DNA of 64,000 nt from Paenibacillus sp. Root444D2 (GTDB taxonomy: Bacteria > Bacillota > Bacilli > Paenibacillales > NBRC-103111), in assembly GCF_001426375.1 (NCBI RefSeq), contig NZ_LMEO01000045.1:679172-743171 (forward strand), in the 5' to 3' direction. Position numbers and translations under genes: made by a program. Under the pieces are notes generated by a model. That model had not been told where the DNA came from and searched no databases. It worked only from the letters and a program-made list of their open reading frames with translations. Of the stretch, positions 33,809-42,126 are shown piece by piece (positions within the stretch are counted from its first letter, which is position 1; each line of letters opens with the position of its first letter).

Positions 33809-35800
33809 CTAGCAGCCAGTTTCGGCAAGCTCTACAATCTCTACGGCGTATGGCTCCATGTCAAGCTCCGGTCCGATCTGTCTCTTGCTGAGAAGACTTG
33901 GATAAGCTTGACCGAGTGTTACAGTTTGCCGCTTCCGAGAAAGATTCAAAATGAACAAGTATCGCTTCTCTTTCTTCTTGCGAACCGAGATCTGAACGCC
34001 CTCCGGCAGATCGGGGTACAGTCCTGTGCCCGCATCCGAAGCGACCTCCCGGAAAAGGTCTATATAAAAGCTCTCCTCGGCAATCGTCCCCAAATAATAG
34101 ACCTTGCCGCTTCCAAGAGAATGAACTGCAGCGGCCGGTTTGCCGGCGAAGAAGTCGTCTTCGTACCAAGCGATCGGTTCCGCGCCGGAAAGCTCCAAAA
34201 TATCGCACCATTGCATGCATGTGTAAGTCTTTCCATTCTTCGCCCGAATGGTGTGGACGTCTTTGCCGATCGGGTCGTATTCCGACACGTACACTCCGGC
34301 CGCTTCGGCCAGAGGCCCGGGCAGCTGCTCCATCCGGCAAACGTTGTTCATGTTTTTAACGCCGGTGCGATTCGTTACAATCAAGGTAGCCCCATTTCGG
34401 ACACATTCCTCCAAATGGCCTGCCACGCGCTCATCCAGCAAATAGAGAGAGGGGGCGACGATTAGCCGATATCCGCTTAAATCGGCTGTCGTATTCACCA
34501 CATCGGTCTGAACGCCCAGCTTCGTCAGTGCGCGGTGATACAGCTTCAGATTGTCGAAATAATCCATTCCCTCCGCCTGTGGCTGAATCTGAAGCGCATT
34601 GTATTGATCGTGCGAATGGAGAATAGCCGCTTCGCCATGCACCTCCGATCCGGTCAGCAGTGGAGAGAGGCGGTTCACTTCCCCGCACAGCTTGCTATAC
34701 TCCTCGAACCGGCGGCCCGGAACGTTACTGTGATCGATCAAGCCATGCCAGAATTGCTCGGCGCCTACGGTAGCGCTCCTCCACCGGAAATGCACGAGTG
34801 CATCGGCACCGCGCGATATGCACTGCCAGGCGAACGCCCGAATAAACCCCGGCTGCGGCGTTCGCCACATCGGGAACCAACAGCCGGGCGGACCGCTGAT
34901 CGTTTCCATGATCCAAAAGTTGCCCCGCTTGATCCCCCGGGTTAAGTCAAGCGTCAGTGCCCCGCCGTATCCACTCGTATCCGACTTTTCCGGACTTGTG
35001 TTCGGATAATAGTCAAGGGAGGCAAAGTCGAGCGAGTCGCAGAGCTTGTAATAGTCAAGGGACATCGGGTAGCTCCAAATATTATGCGTTACGAAATGTC
35101 CCGGACACCGCTTCCGCAGAAGATTCACTTGCAGCTGTTGGAACTCGACGACAGAATCCGTTTCGAACCTTTTCCAGTCCAGCAAATAAGACGGGTTTTT
35201 GTAGGCGGTTCCGCCCAGCGGGGGGTTGATTTGCGACCAGCTGCTGTACTCCCCGCTCCAGACGACGGTGCCCCATGCGCGGTTAAGAACCTCCAAAGTT
35301 CCGTACTTATCCGACAGCCACTCCCGGAACCGCTCGCTGCAATTGTCGCAATGACACTCGTTCAGAGCGAATTCGTTATCAATCTGCCAGCCGGTTACAG
35401 CCGGATGCTCCGAATAATGCGAGGCAAGCTTATCCACGATTTTCTCCGAGTAAAGGCGCATGGAGGGACTGTTATAGCAACGATGTCCGCGTATCCCGGG
35501 ATAACGGGGATGCAGCAAGGCATCGACGGGAAGCACGTCAGGATACCGCTCCACCAGCCAATTCGGCGGCGTGTTTGTTGGAGTTCCAATCACGACTTCG
35601 ATGCCGCGTTGATGGAAAACGTCTATCGCGTCGTCTAGCCATGCGAAATCGAACCGCCCTTCCTCCGGCTCCAGACGTGACCAAGCAAATTCAGCTAACC
35701 GAACCAGACGGACTCCCGTCTGCCGCATCAGATCCGCATCCTGATCCCACATGGCGCGCTCCCAATGCTCCGGATAATAATCTACACCCATTTTCATCAT
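33809..35800 (-). CDS. GH42 beta-galactosidase
   Basis: A 663-residue family 42 enzyme that removes terminal beta-galactose (or alpha-L-arabinopyranose in some members) from oligosaccharides. The barrel begins MGVDYYPEHW. The acid/base is E143 in GWQIDNEFALNECHC and the nucleophile E299 in FWIMETISGPPG. The zinc-site cysteines are visible as C108 and the CHCDNC cluster (149-154). A trimerisation-type Rossmann domain and a small C-terminal beta domain follow. It has no signal peptide. ATG 35800 (GGAGG seven bases upstream) is clearly the start; an open frame upstream has no family similarity. It leads GH42-esterase-GH5 and is preceded by a stem-loop. Confidence 0.93.
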   Translation of the reverse strand: MMKMGVDYYPEHWERAMWDQDADLMRQTGVRLVRLAEFAWSRLEPEEGRFDFAWLDDAIDVFHQRGIEVVIGTPTNTPPNWLVERYPDVLPVDALLHPRYPGIRGHRCYNSPSMRLYSEKIVDKLASHYSEHPAVTGWQIDNEFALNECHCDNCSERFREWLSDKYGTLEVLNRAWGTVVWSGEYSSWSQINPPLGGTAYKNPSYLLDWKRFETDSVVEFQQLQVNLLRKRCPGHFVTHNIWSYPMSLDYYKLCDSLDFASLDYYPNTSPEKSDTSGYGGALTLDLTRGIKRGNFWIMETISGPPGCWFPMWRTPQPGFIRAFAWQCISRGADALVHFRWRSATVGAEQFWHGLIDHSNVPGRRFEEYSKLCGEVNRLSPLLTGSEVHGEAAILHSHDQYNALQIQPQAEGMDYFDNLKLYHRALTKLGVQTDVVNTTADLSGYRLIVAPSLYLLDERVAGHLEECVRNGATLIVTNRTGVKNMNNVCRMEQLPGPLAEAAGVYVSEYDPIGKDVHTIRAKNGKTYTCMQWCDILELSGAEPIAWYEDDFFAGKPAAAVHSLGSGKVYYLGTIAEESFYIDLFREVASDAGTGLYPDLPEGVQISVRKKKEKRYLFILNLSRKRQTVTLGQAYPSLLSKRQIGPELDMEPYAVEIVELAETGC

Positions 35801-35892
35801 AAGCTGTCCTCCACTGATTGCTAAGCTAAGCAATGTTTCATTGTAAACCGTTGTTTCATGATTTCCGCACAAATCCTTATTTCGGCAGCATA

Positions 35893-35929
35893 GAGTCCTG
35901 TCCCTGCGCACGGGCGCAAGACAGGACTC
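35893..35929. terminator. Stem-loop downstream of the GH5-CBM46 cellulase
   Basis: GAGTCCTGTC (35893-35902) and its exact complement (35920-35929) with a 17-nt loop. The pyrimidine-rich tail is stronger on the plus strand, but its place 30 bases after a minus-strand stop suggests it ends that transcript. Confidence 0.5.
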
Positions 35930-35958
35930 CTTTTATCCCGAAACGATCGATTCTTGCT

Positions 35959-37683
35959 CTACGATGCTGTGCCCGTAATGCTTGTGCCGTTCTTCGTAAT
36001 CGTGTACTCGATGATGGCGCCGCTCCAGAAGTGGAACTTCAGAATCACCGTGCCATCGTTCACTTCTTTGAAGAAGCTTTCTGTAAGTGCGATTTCATTT
36101 GTAGCATAAGTAGGTTTGAATGTCCGGGCGAACTCTTTGTACGAAGTCCAGTTATTCGGACCTGCGTTGCCCCCTACAGCGTACACAGCCTCCATCGTGG
36201 CAAGACGGTCGCCGTTGAAGGCAGTCGGAATCGCAAAGCTGTTGGTTGTGCCTTCCACGTTTTGCAGCACCGGCGTGTCATTGTACAAGACATGGAACGT
36301 CCAATCTGCGCCCTTGTTAAATTGGGCTTTCAATACGGCTACCTCGCCAAGTGAGGCCGATTCAGTCAGCTTGGCGATAAAACTTGCTTTGAGGGTCAGC
36401 TCTTCGCCGTTCAACTCATAATCTTTGCCTATTTTCAACTTATTGTCTCCGGCCAAGATACCGGTCAAAATATTGCCGTTCAAGTTCACATGGACTACGG
36501 CGTCTTGGGCCGGCGTACCTTTCCTGACAAAGATCAGATCGGATTCGCCAGTAGAAGAGCGGCCTTTCAAGCTGGCCATAATCTGATTGTAAAGCTCCGG
36601 ATCGTCCCACTGAAGCGTTCTGCGGTCAAACCGCCCGCCGTTGTCCCACAGCATAAGGGCAAGTTTGTTCTCTATGGATTTAGAGGTGAAATACTCGATA
36701 AACTTCAACATCTCGCCATGCTCGGGCACACCTTCACTGATCGGCGTTTTCCAAGGTACAGCATCCCAGCCGAGCAGTCCGAATTCGCCAATGACAACAG
36801 GAATTCCTTTCGATACGAACGAAGTCGTTACATTGTTAATCATTGTATCGATATCTTTAATCGTGTCAGCCTCAAGCCTCGGGTAGCCCGCAATGTTTAC
36901 GCTGAACGGCCAGAAGCCGTAAAAGTGAACCGTCACGATCAAATTCGGATCGTTCAGATCGGCAATTGTGCTTGAAAGCGAATCCACGTGCTCTTGCGAG
37001 TGATTCGTATTTAACGTCGGCAGCACGAGCGGACGAACGTCATTATTGCCTCCCGACGCTCTTACAATATGAACGAAGGATTTGTTGAGCTCATCAAGAA
37101 ACGCGTGTTGCGTCGTCACATCAACGTTCTCAAAAAACGGTTCGTTGACGCTCTCGAACATCAGTTTGTCGGAATGATTCTTGAAGCGGTCGGCGACTTG
37201 CGTCCATATCGCATTATATTTGGCCAATGCTTCGTCGTGATTCGTCGGCATCTTGCTGGCCCACATCCAGTTGTCGTGATGAATGTTGATCATGACATAC
37301 AGTCCCTCTTCCAGCGACCAGTCGACGACTTGCTGAACCCGGTCCATCCAGGCCGGATTGATCGTATAATCCGGTGCGCCTTCCATCCGCCCGCTCCATG
37401 TAATCGGAATACGGATGCTTTTGAAGCCCTGCTTCCTAATTTCCTTAATGAATTCTTTGGTTACGCGAGGGTTGCCCCAAGCCGTCTCATCATTTTTTGT
37501 CGGATCAGTTGTATCAAATGAATCAAATGTATTACCCAGGTTCCATCCGGGCTGCATTGCGCTGACATAAGACTGAATTTGGGTTTCTTTCGGGGAAGCA
37601 GCGGCCGAACTGACGGGTGAAAACAACGCCAGCAACAGGGCAACGATCATTGCGACCGACAGATATGATCTTTTTATGCGCAT
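35959..37683 (-). CDS. Secreted GH5 endoglucanase with X2-like and CBM46-like domains
   Basis: A 574-residue three-domain enzyme. The signal peptide ends near residue 29 (PVSSAAA). The GH5 subfamily-4-like barrel spans about 36-370, with the acid/base E181 in FESVNEPFF and nucleophile E300 in VVIGEFGLLG. HHDNWMW lines the cleft. An X2/Ig-like module covers about 378-470 (LNGNILTGILAGDNKLKIG) and a CBM46-like module about 475-574, ending FHFWSGAIIEYTITKNGTS. The same architecture occurs in Bacillus Cel5B-type enzymes active on xyloglucan and beta-glucan. A full-consensus cre site lies 202 bases upstream. It follows ABC transporter 3 in the same direction but about 500 bases away, so it probably has its own promoter. 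Confidence 0.93.
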   Translation of the reverse strand: MRIKRSYLSVAMIVALLLALFSPVSSAAASPKETQIQSYVSAMQPGWNLGNTFDSFDTTDPTKNDETAWGNPRVTKEFIKEIRKQGFKSIRIPITWSGRMEGAPDYTINPAWMDRVQQVVDWSLEEGLYVMINIHHDNWMWASKMPTNHDEALAKYNAIWTQVADRFKNHSDKLMFESVNEPFFENVDVTTQHAFLDELNKSFVHIVRASGGNNDVRPLVLPTLNTNHSQEHVDSLSSTIADLNDPNLIVTVHFYGFWPFSVNIAGYPRLEADTIKDIDTMINNVTTSFVSKGIPVVIGEFGLLGWDAVPWKTPISEGVPEHGEMLKFIEYFTSKSIENKLALMLWDNGGRFDRRTLQWDDPELYNQIMASLKGRSSTGESDLIFVRKGTPAQDAVVHVNLNGNILTGILAGDNKLKIGKDYELNGEELTLKASFIAKLTESASLGEVAVLKAQFNKGADWTFHVLYNDTPVLQNVEGTTNSFAIPTAFNGDRLATMEAVYAVGGNAGPNNWTSYKEFARTFKPTYATNEIALTESFFKEVNDGTVILKFHFWSGAIIEYTITKNGTSITGTAS

Positions 37684-38185
37684 AGAAATTCTCCTTTGGT
37701 TTCATGTATTTGGATTGATTCTGTAGATGTTTTGCTTGCCGCATATTTACTGATGCATCCCTGAATATCCTCCTCTGCTTGGAATAATTGGCACTGCTGT
37801 CTTTCGAGGAAATCAATTCCCCGAGACACTTGTGACTGCGCTTCGATGTTGTGTTTTTCATGCAACTCCTCATTGAACGCTTTATGTAAGCGGTGACATT
37901 TTTATTTTAACGATATGGCGTTTGTAATAATACTTCATAAAATCATCTAAAAATCATGTGGAAATTCAATATTTTGGATGCTGTCCTGTAAAATAACGCT
38001 TCACAACGGTATACGCCATTCGGATCGTTCGCCGACCACGGGTCAACGCCGGGGGAACGGTTCCGTAATAGCGCCGGCATGAGATAAGGGACCGACTCCA
38101 TGGCGGCCCCCTCTCAATCGGATCGGTTCAACAAGCCGACGTTACTTAATGCCGCTGTCGGCTTTCAGCTTGACTTTGTCAGCTT
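37684..38185. other. Leader of the GH5-CBM46 cellulase
   Basis: 502 bases with no convincing gene; small frames here have no ribosome binding site or similarity. It contains the cre site at 37885-37898 and an AT-rich stretch at about 37900-37980, likely the promoter. The part nearer 38185 is the 3' side of ABC transporter 3; no clear terminator was found there. Confidence 0.45.
37885..37898 (+). promoter_or_regulatory. cre (CcpA-binding) site upstream of the cellulase
   Basis: TGTAAGCGGTGACA matches all 14 positions of the consensus TGWNANCGNTNWCA. It lies about 200 bases upstream of the GH5 start, in the region where the promoter should be. This points to repression by CcpA when a preferred sugar is available. 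Confidence 0.7.
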
Positions 38186-39892
38186 TTACTCATTCCAAAG
38201 CTTCACACGCTCTTTCACCAGCCTGGTGAATTCCTGATTCAGCTTGTTAACGCCGGCTTTTTCCAGATCCTTCATGAAGTTGTCCCATACGGCGTCGAAT
38301 TGGTCCGGCTTCACCAAAATCGCTTCCGGGATGCGTTTCTTCATAATGTCTTCGCACTTCTGGAAGAGGACGTTCACTTCGGAGCCGCTTTCCATGTTGA
38401 TGTTCCACGCCGCGCCCCACGGTCTAACCGGGAATTCCTTCTCGGACGGCCACAGATCCTTGAAGTTCTTGATTTTGTAAGCAGCCAATGTCTCTTTGTC
38501 CGCTTGGGTGTATTCCTTCTCGATTTGTTCAGGGAAGACAGTGGTGTAATAGTTGCCCGTTGGGTCCTTCACGCCGTCACCGTAGCTCGGTCCCATTCGG
38601 TACATTTCAATACCGGTAGTTTGCTTAAATTTTTTGTTATCATTGATCTTCATCTTCAAAATGTCGTCCAGGATGACGTGCTTGCCGTTCTCCACCTTGT
38701 AATGCTTGCCTTCAATCCCCCAGTTGACCAACACTTGCCCTTCATCAGACGCCAGAAAATCCAAGAACTTGATGATGCGAACCGGGTCTTTGGCGCTCTT
38801 CGTAATCGAGATGCCGGTACCAGCCAAGTATCCGGTATCCTGGAAATCAGATCTCTTGTAGGTTTCATTCAAGGTAACCGGGAAGTGGGCGTAGGTTTGA
38901 TCGAACTTGCCGTCTTTCTTCAGCAATGCTTCTTCATTGGCGTAGTCCCAATCCGCATCGATGAGTCCCAGAACGCGGCCGCTGGCAACCTTCGCCTTGT
39001 ACTGGTCATACTTCTGCACGAAGCTCTCCGGGTCAAGCAAGCCGATGTCGTTCATATGGTTCAGCCATCGGAAGTATTCCTTCTCCTCAGGACGCAAGTA
39101 GTGGAACTTCGCCTCATAGGTTTTCGGATCAATGTAAAATTCGCCTTCATCCGGCGCGCCTGTCGTGGCAACGGCGGGGTTGGTGGTGGTAATCAAAATT
39201 TGCCATTCCCCTGCGTTCAGGGACAAGGGGATGATCGGCTTGCCGTCAGCTGTAGTCGGGTGCTTGTCTTTGTAGGCTTTGAGAGCGTTCTCGAAATCCT
39301 TCACCGTCTTGATTGGCGGGTAGCCAAGCTCCTTCACCACGGCATGCTGCAGCTCGAAGCCGGCGCCTGCCTTGAAGTACTGGTTGTTTACCCCAGCTGT
39401 CGGCAGGACATAAATGCCATGGTCTTCATTGCTCCAGCGCAGACGCTTCATGTAATCGCCATACAGCTTCTTAAGGTTCGGCGCATACTGGTCAATGAGC
39501 GGCGCCAGATCGATCAAAGCGCCGGCGTCCTTCAGCTTGCCCGCACTGCCCTTGGCAGCAACCATATCCGGATAGTCGTTGCTTGCCACCATCAGGGAAA
39601 ACAAATCATCATTGCCGCCTACCGGGAATTGCGCCTTGATGGAGATGCCGGTTTTTTGCGTAATGAGTTTGCCGACTTCGCTCTGCATGTCGTCCCAGAG
39701 CGGATTGTTGTCGCCAGCAGCGAAACGGATCGTCATGGGGGCAAGAGCTTCTTTGGACGATTCGGATACCGATGGTTTTGACGATGCCGCAGGACTGCTT
39801 GTGCCATCGGAATTCGGCTTGCTGCAGCCGGTGGCCGCCAACAAGGCGACGACCATCAGAACGCTTGCCACTTTCGTTGTATTGACTTTCAT
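38186..39892 (-). CDS. Sugar-binding lipoprotein of ABC transporter 3
   Basis: A 568-residue extracellular binding protein. The lipobox is LAATGC with C23 lipidated, then a Ser/Ser-Pro-rich linker and MTIRFAAGDNNPLWDDMQSE. GGGAGG lies before the ATG. It is the third gene after two permeases. Upstream lie a YesM-type kinase and YesN-type regulator, downstream the GH5 cellulase, so a beta-glucan, xyloglucan or xylan oligosaccharide is the likely ligand. The protein is similar in size and layout to the binding protein of ABC transporter 4, and the two look like paralogues. Confidence 0.9.
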   Translation of the reverse strand: MKVNTTKVASVLMVVALLAATGCSKPNSDGTSSPAASSKPSVSESSKEALAPMTIRFAAGDNNPLWDDMQSEVGKLITQKTGISIKAQFPVGGNDDLFSLMVASNDYPDMVAAKGSAGKLKDAGALIDLAPLIDQYAPNLKKLYGDYMKRLRWSNEDHGIYVLPTAGVNNQYFKAGAGFELQHAVVKELGYPPIKTVKDFENALKAYKDKHPTTADGKPIIPLSLNAGEWQILITTTNPAVATTGAPDEGEFYIDPKTYEAKFHYLRPEEKEYFRWLNHMNDIGLLDPESFVQKYDQYKAKVASGRVLGLIDADWDYANEEALLKKDGKFDQTYAHFPVTLNETYKRSDFQDTGYLAGTGISITKSAKDPVRIIKFLDFLASDEGQVLVNWGIEGKHYKVENGKHVILDDILKMKINDNKKFKQTTGIEMYRMGPSYGDGVKDPTGNYYTTVFPEQIEKEYTQADKETLAAYKIKNFKDLWPSEKEFPVRPWGAAWNINMESGSEVNVLFQKCEDIMKKRIPEAILVKPDQFDAVWDNFMKDLEKAGVNKLNQEFTRLVKERVKLWNE

Positions 39893-39973
39893 GAAATACT
39901 GCCTCCCTTTTATTCGTTGATAATTGAGGTAATGATTATATGGGACAGGTTTCCCTGGACTTACCGATGTCAG

Positions 39974-40867
39974 TTAACTCTTGACCGCTCCCAGCGTTAT
40001 GCCTTTCACGAAGTACTTTTGCAGGAATGGATATACCAAAAGGATCGGAGCGGTGACGACCATGGTGATGGCCATCTGGATCGATTCCGGCGAAACCTCC
40101 GCCAAGGACTGCTGCTTGTTCGGGTCGTAGATATTGCCGCCGTTGTCCGTCGCTAGCAGAACCTTGCGGAGCTCGTATTGCAAGGTCGTATACTCCGGCT
40201 TTTGACCGTTGTACAGATAAGTGTCGAACCAAGAGTTCCAATGGTTGACAGCGATGAACAGCGCGATGGTAGCCAGCACCGGCTGGCATAACGGGAGTAT
40301 GACTCTCCAGAAGATGGTCCAGTCGTTCGCACCGTCCATCTTCGCGGATTCCAGCAAGGCATAAGGCAGACCGTTTATATAGGAGCGCACGATGAGCACG
40401 TTCCATACGCTCAAGATGCCAGGGATCATATAAACCCAAAATGTGCCTAACAGGTGCAAGTCGCGAATCAGCATATAGCCGGGAATCAAGCCGCCGGAGA
40501 TGTACAGGGTCATCACGAAGATGGCGGTGAACAACTGCCTTGCCTGAAACTCCGTCTTGCTCAGGACGTAAGCGACCATGGAGGCGGACAAGACGCCGAC
40601 CACCGTACCCAAGACCGTTCGGATGGTCGAGTTGCGAAATCCGGTCAGCAGTCCCTCATATTGAAAGATCGTCTCGTAATTCCGGATAGTTAACACTCGC
40701 GGCCATACGTGGATGCCGCCTTTGACGGTATCCGCGGAGTCGTTGAAGGAAATGGCCAACACGTTGATGAACGGATATAAGGTTGCAATCCCAATCATGA
40801 TCAGGATGACATACAGGGAGATGTCGAATAAGCGGTCGGCTGTTTTTTTCTGCACAAGCCCTTGCAC
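39974..40867 (-). CDS. ABC transporter 3 permease, YtcP type
   Basis: A 297-residue MalG-like permease with about six membrane helices. The EAA loop is YALLESAKMDGANDWTIFWR and the C-terminus LQKYFVKGITLGAVKS. Translation begins at GTG (40867), with GGAGG seven bases upstream. The gene starts 11 bases after its LplB partner ends, indicating tight coupling. It is closely related to the YtcP permease of transporter 4 (SGLVESAKMDGAGDFTIFIR). Confidence 0.9.
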   Translation of the reverse strand: MQGLVQKKTADRLFDISLYVILIMIGIATLYPFINVLAISFNDSADTVKGGIHVWPRVLTIRNYETIFQYEGLLTGFRNSTIRTVLGTVVGVLSASMVAYVLSKTEFQARQLFTAIFVMTLYISGGLIPGYMLIRDLHLLGTFWVYMIPGILSVWNVLIVRSYINGLPYALLESAKMDGANDWTIFWRVILPLCQPVLATIALFIAVNHWNSWFDTYLYNGQKPEYTTLQYELRKVLLATDNGGNIYDPNKQQSLAEVSPESIQMAITMVVTAPILLVYPFLQKYFVKGITLGAVKS

Positions 40868-40878
40868 TGTGATTCCTC

Positions 40879-41769
40879 CTAAATGATCGTTTCTTTGGTG
40901 ATTTTTTTATAGATGGCATTGGCCGTAAACACCAGGAAAATACTGACAACGGAATTGAACATCCCGATTGCGGTGCCGTAGGAATAACGGGACATCTGGA
41001 TACCGTATTTCAAAGCGTAAATATCAAGCACCTCGGAGTAATCATTGACCAGCGGATTCCCTAGTAAGAACTGCTTCTCGAAGCCGATGCTGATCAGGTT
41101 GCCGATGGACAGAATCAGCAGTACCATGAAGGTGGGGCGGATTCCCGGCAGCGTAATGTACCACATCCGGCGGAACCTTCCCGCGCCATCCACAGTCGCC
41201 GCTTCGTACAACTCCGGGCTAATCCCGGCCATGGCCGCAAGATAGATGATGGAATTCCAGCCGGTTTCCTTCCACATATCTGCCGATGTGACGATTCCCC
41301 AGAACCAGGTGGGCTTCGCCATGAACTGGATCGGATGGTCCGTAATGTGAAGCATCATCAGCAGTTGGTTCACCGCACCTCCGTCGGTGGAGAGCATCTT
41401 GCTGACCAAGCCGGCGACAACCACCCATGAAACAAAGTGGGGCAAATACGAAACCGTCTGAATGGTCCGCTTGAACAACTGTCCCCGCAATTCGTTGATC
41501 AGCAGTGCAAAGATAATGGGAACGGTAAACCCGACAATAAGCCCCATAATGCTCATTGCAAGCGTATTCCGCAAAACCAGATAGAACCGTTCGTCCGCGA
41601 ACAATTCGTGGAAGTTGCTCAATCCCACCCACTTCTGTTGCAAAATATTCTTGCCAGGCTTATAGTTCTGGAATGCCATCAACCAGCCCCATAATGGAAC
41701 GTAGTTGAATATAAGCAACCAGATGATGAAAGGCAACGACATGAAATACAAGTATTTCTGATCCAGCAT
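40879..41769 (-). CDS. ABC transporter 3 permease, LplB type (true start probably further upstream)
   Basis: A 296-residue MalF-like permease if read from ATG 41769. It shows the LplB signature YVPLWGWLMAFQNYKPGKN and the EAA loop SPELYEAATVDGAGRFRRMW. Family members normally carry about 20 more basic residues before helix 1, and the frame upstream does encode such a sequence (VINLQAVKRKKSFIQT). No ATG, GTG or TTG exists there. The strong GGAGGAGG lies just before a CTG at 41841, so initiation at CTG (320 residues) is plausible; an in-frame TAA closes the frame at 41902-41904. ATG 41769 has no good ribosome binding site. A (CT)19 tract directly precedes the GGAGGAGG. Confidence 0.85.
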   Translation of the reverse strand: MLDQKYLYFMSLPFIIWLLIFNYVPLWGWLMAFQNYKPGKNILQQKWVGLSNFHELFADERFYLVLRNTLAMSIMGLIVGFTVPIIFALLINELRGQLFKRTIQTVSYLPHFVSWVVVAGLVSKMLSTDGGAVNQLLMMLHITDHPIQFMAKPTWFWGIVTSADMWKETGWNSIIYLAAMAGISPELYEAATVDGAGRFRRMWYITLPGIRPTFMVLLILSIGNLISIGFEKQFLLGNPLVNDYSEVLDIYALKYGIQMSRYSYGTAIGMFNSVVSIFLVFTANAIYKKITKETII

Positions 41770-41854
41770 GGTCTGAATGAAGCTTTTCTTTCGTTTTACC
41801 GCCTGAAGATTAATGACAGTTTTTGTTGATAGCGGTTGCAGCCCGGTTCCTCCT

Positions 41855-41898
<44 letters not shown>

Positions 41899-41962
41899 AT
41901 CTTATTTTAACGCACCCGGCCTGACGTCAAAACCCACGAAATTCAACTATAAATCATATTAA

Positions 41963-41976
41963 AATAAGCGTTTTCA
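41963..41976 (-). promoter_or_regulatory. Weak cre-like site before ABC transporter 3
   Basis: The minus strand reads TGAAAACGCTTATT, fitting 12 of 14 positions of the cre consensus. It lies between the response regulator gene and the permease gene, in the only space available for a transporter promoter. Confidence 0.35.
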
Positions 41977-41984
41977 AAGGATTC

Positions 41985-42015
41985 AAAAAAGAAGGAGGCA
42001 AATGGCCCTCCTCCC
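41985..42015 (-). terminator. Possible terminator after the response regulator gene
   Basis: On the minus strand, GGAGGAGGGCC and GCCTCCTTC can pair imperfectly around a short loop, followed by TTTTTT (41985-41990). It lies about 110 bases after the regulator stop and would partly separate the regulator pair from the transporter operon. Confidence 0.4.
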
Positions 42016-42126
42016 GGAACATTTATGGCTATTCGTGCGAAAACATCTTGAAGGGAGCGCCTTTGAACGAAGATGGGGACGCTGTATCCTATCAAAAATC
42101 GACACGCAGAACATGGCTGCACGGTT

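Noticed and set aside
33801..35911. A longer GH42 protein starting at 35911
   Set aside because: The extra 37 residues have no family similarity, whereas ATG 35800 follows GGAGG at normal spacing and begins with the canonical MGVDYYPEHW region.
37532..37873. A 113-residue minus-strand frame at the start of the cellulase gene
   Set aside because: It overlaps the GH5 signal peptide in another frame, with no family similarity.
38300..39781. A 493-residue plus-strand open frame
   Set aside because: It is antisense to the binding protein of transporter 3, which has a lipobox, a ribosome binding site and clear family features; the plus-strand product has none.
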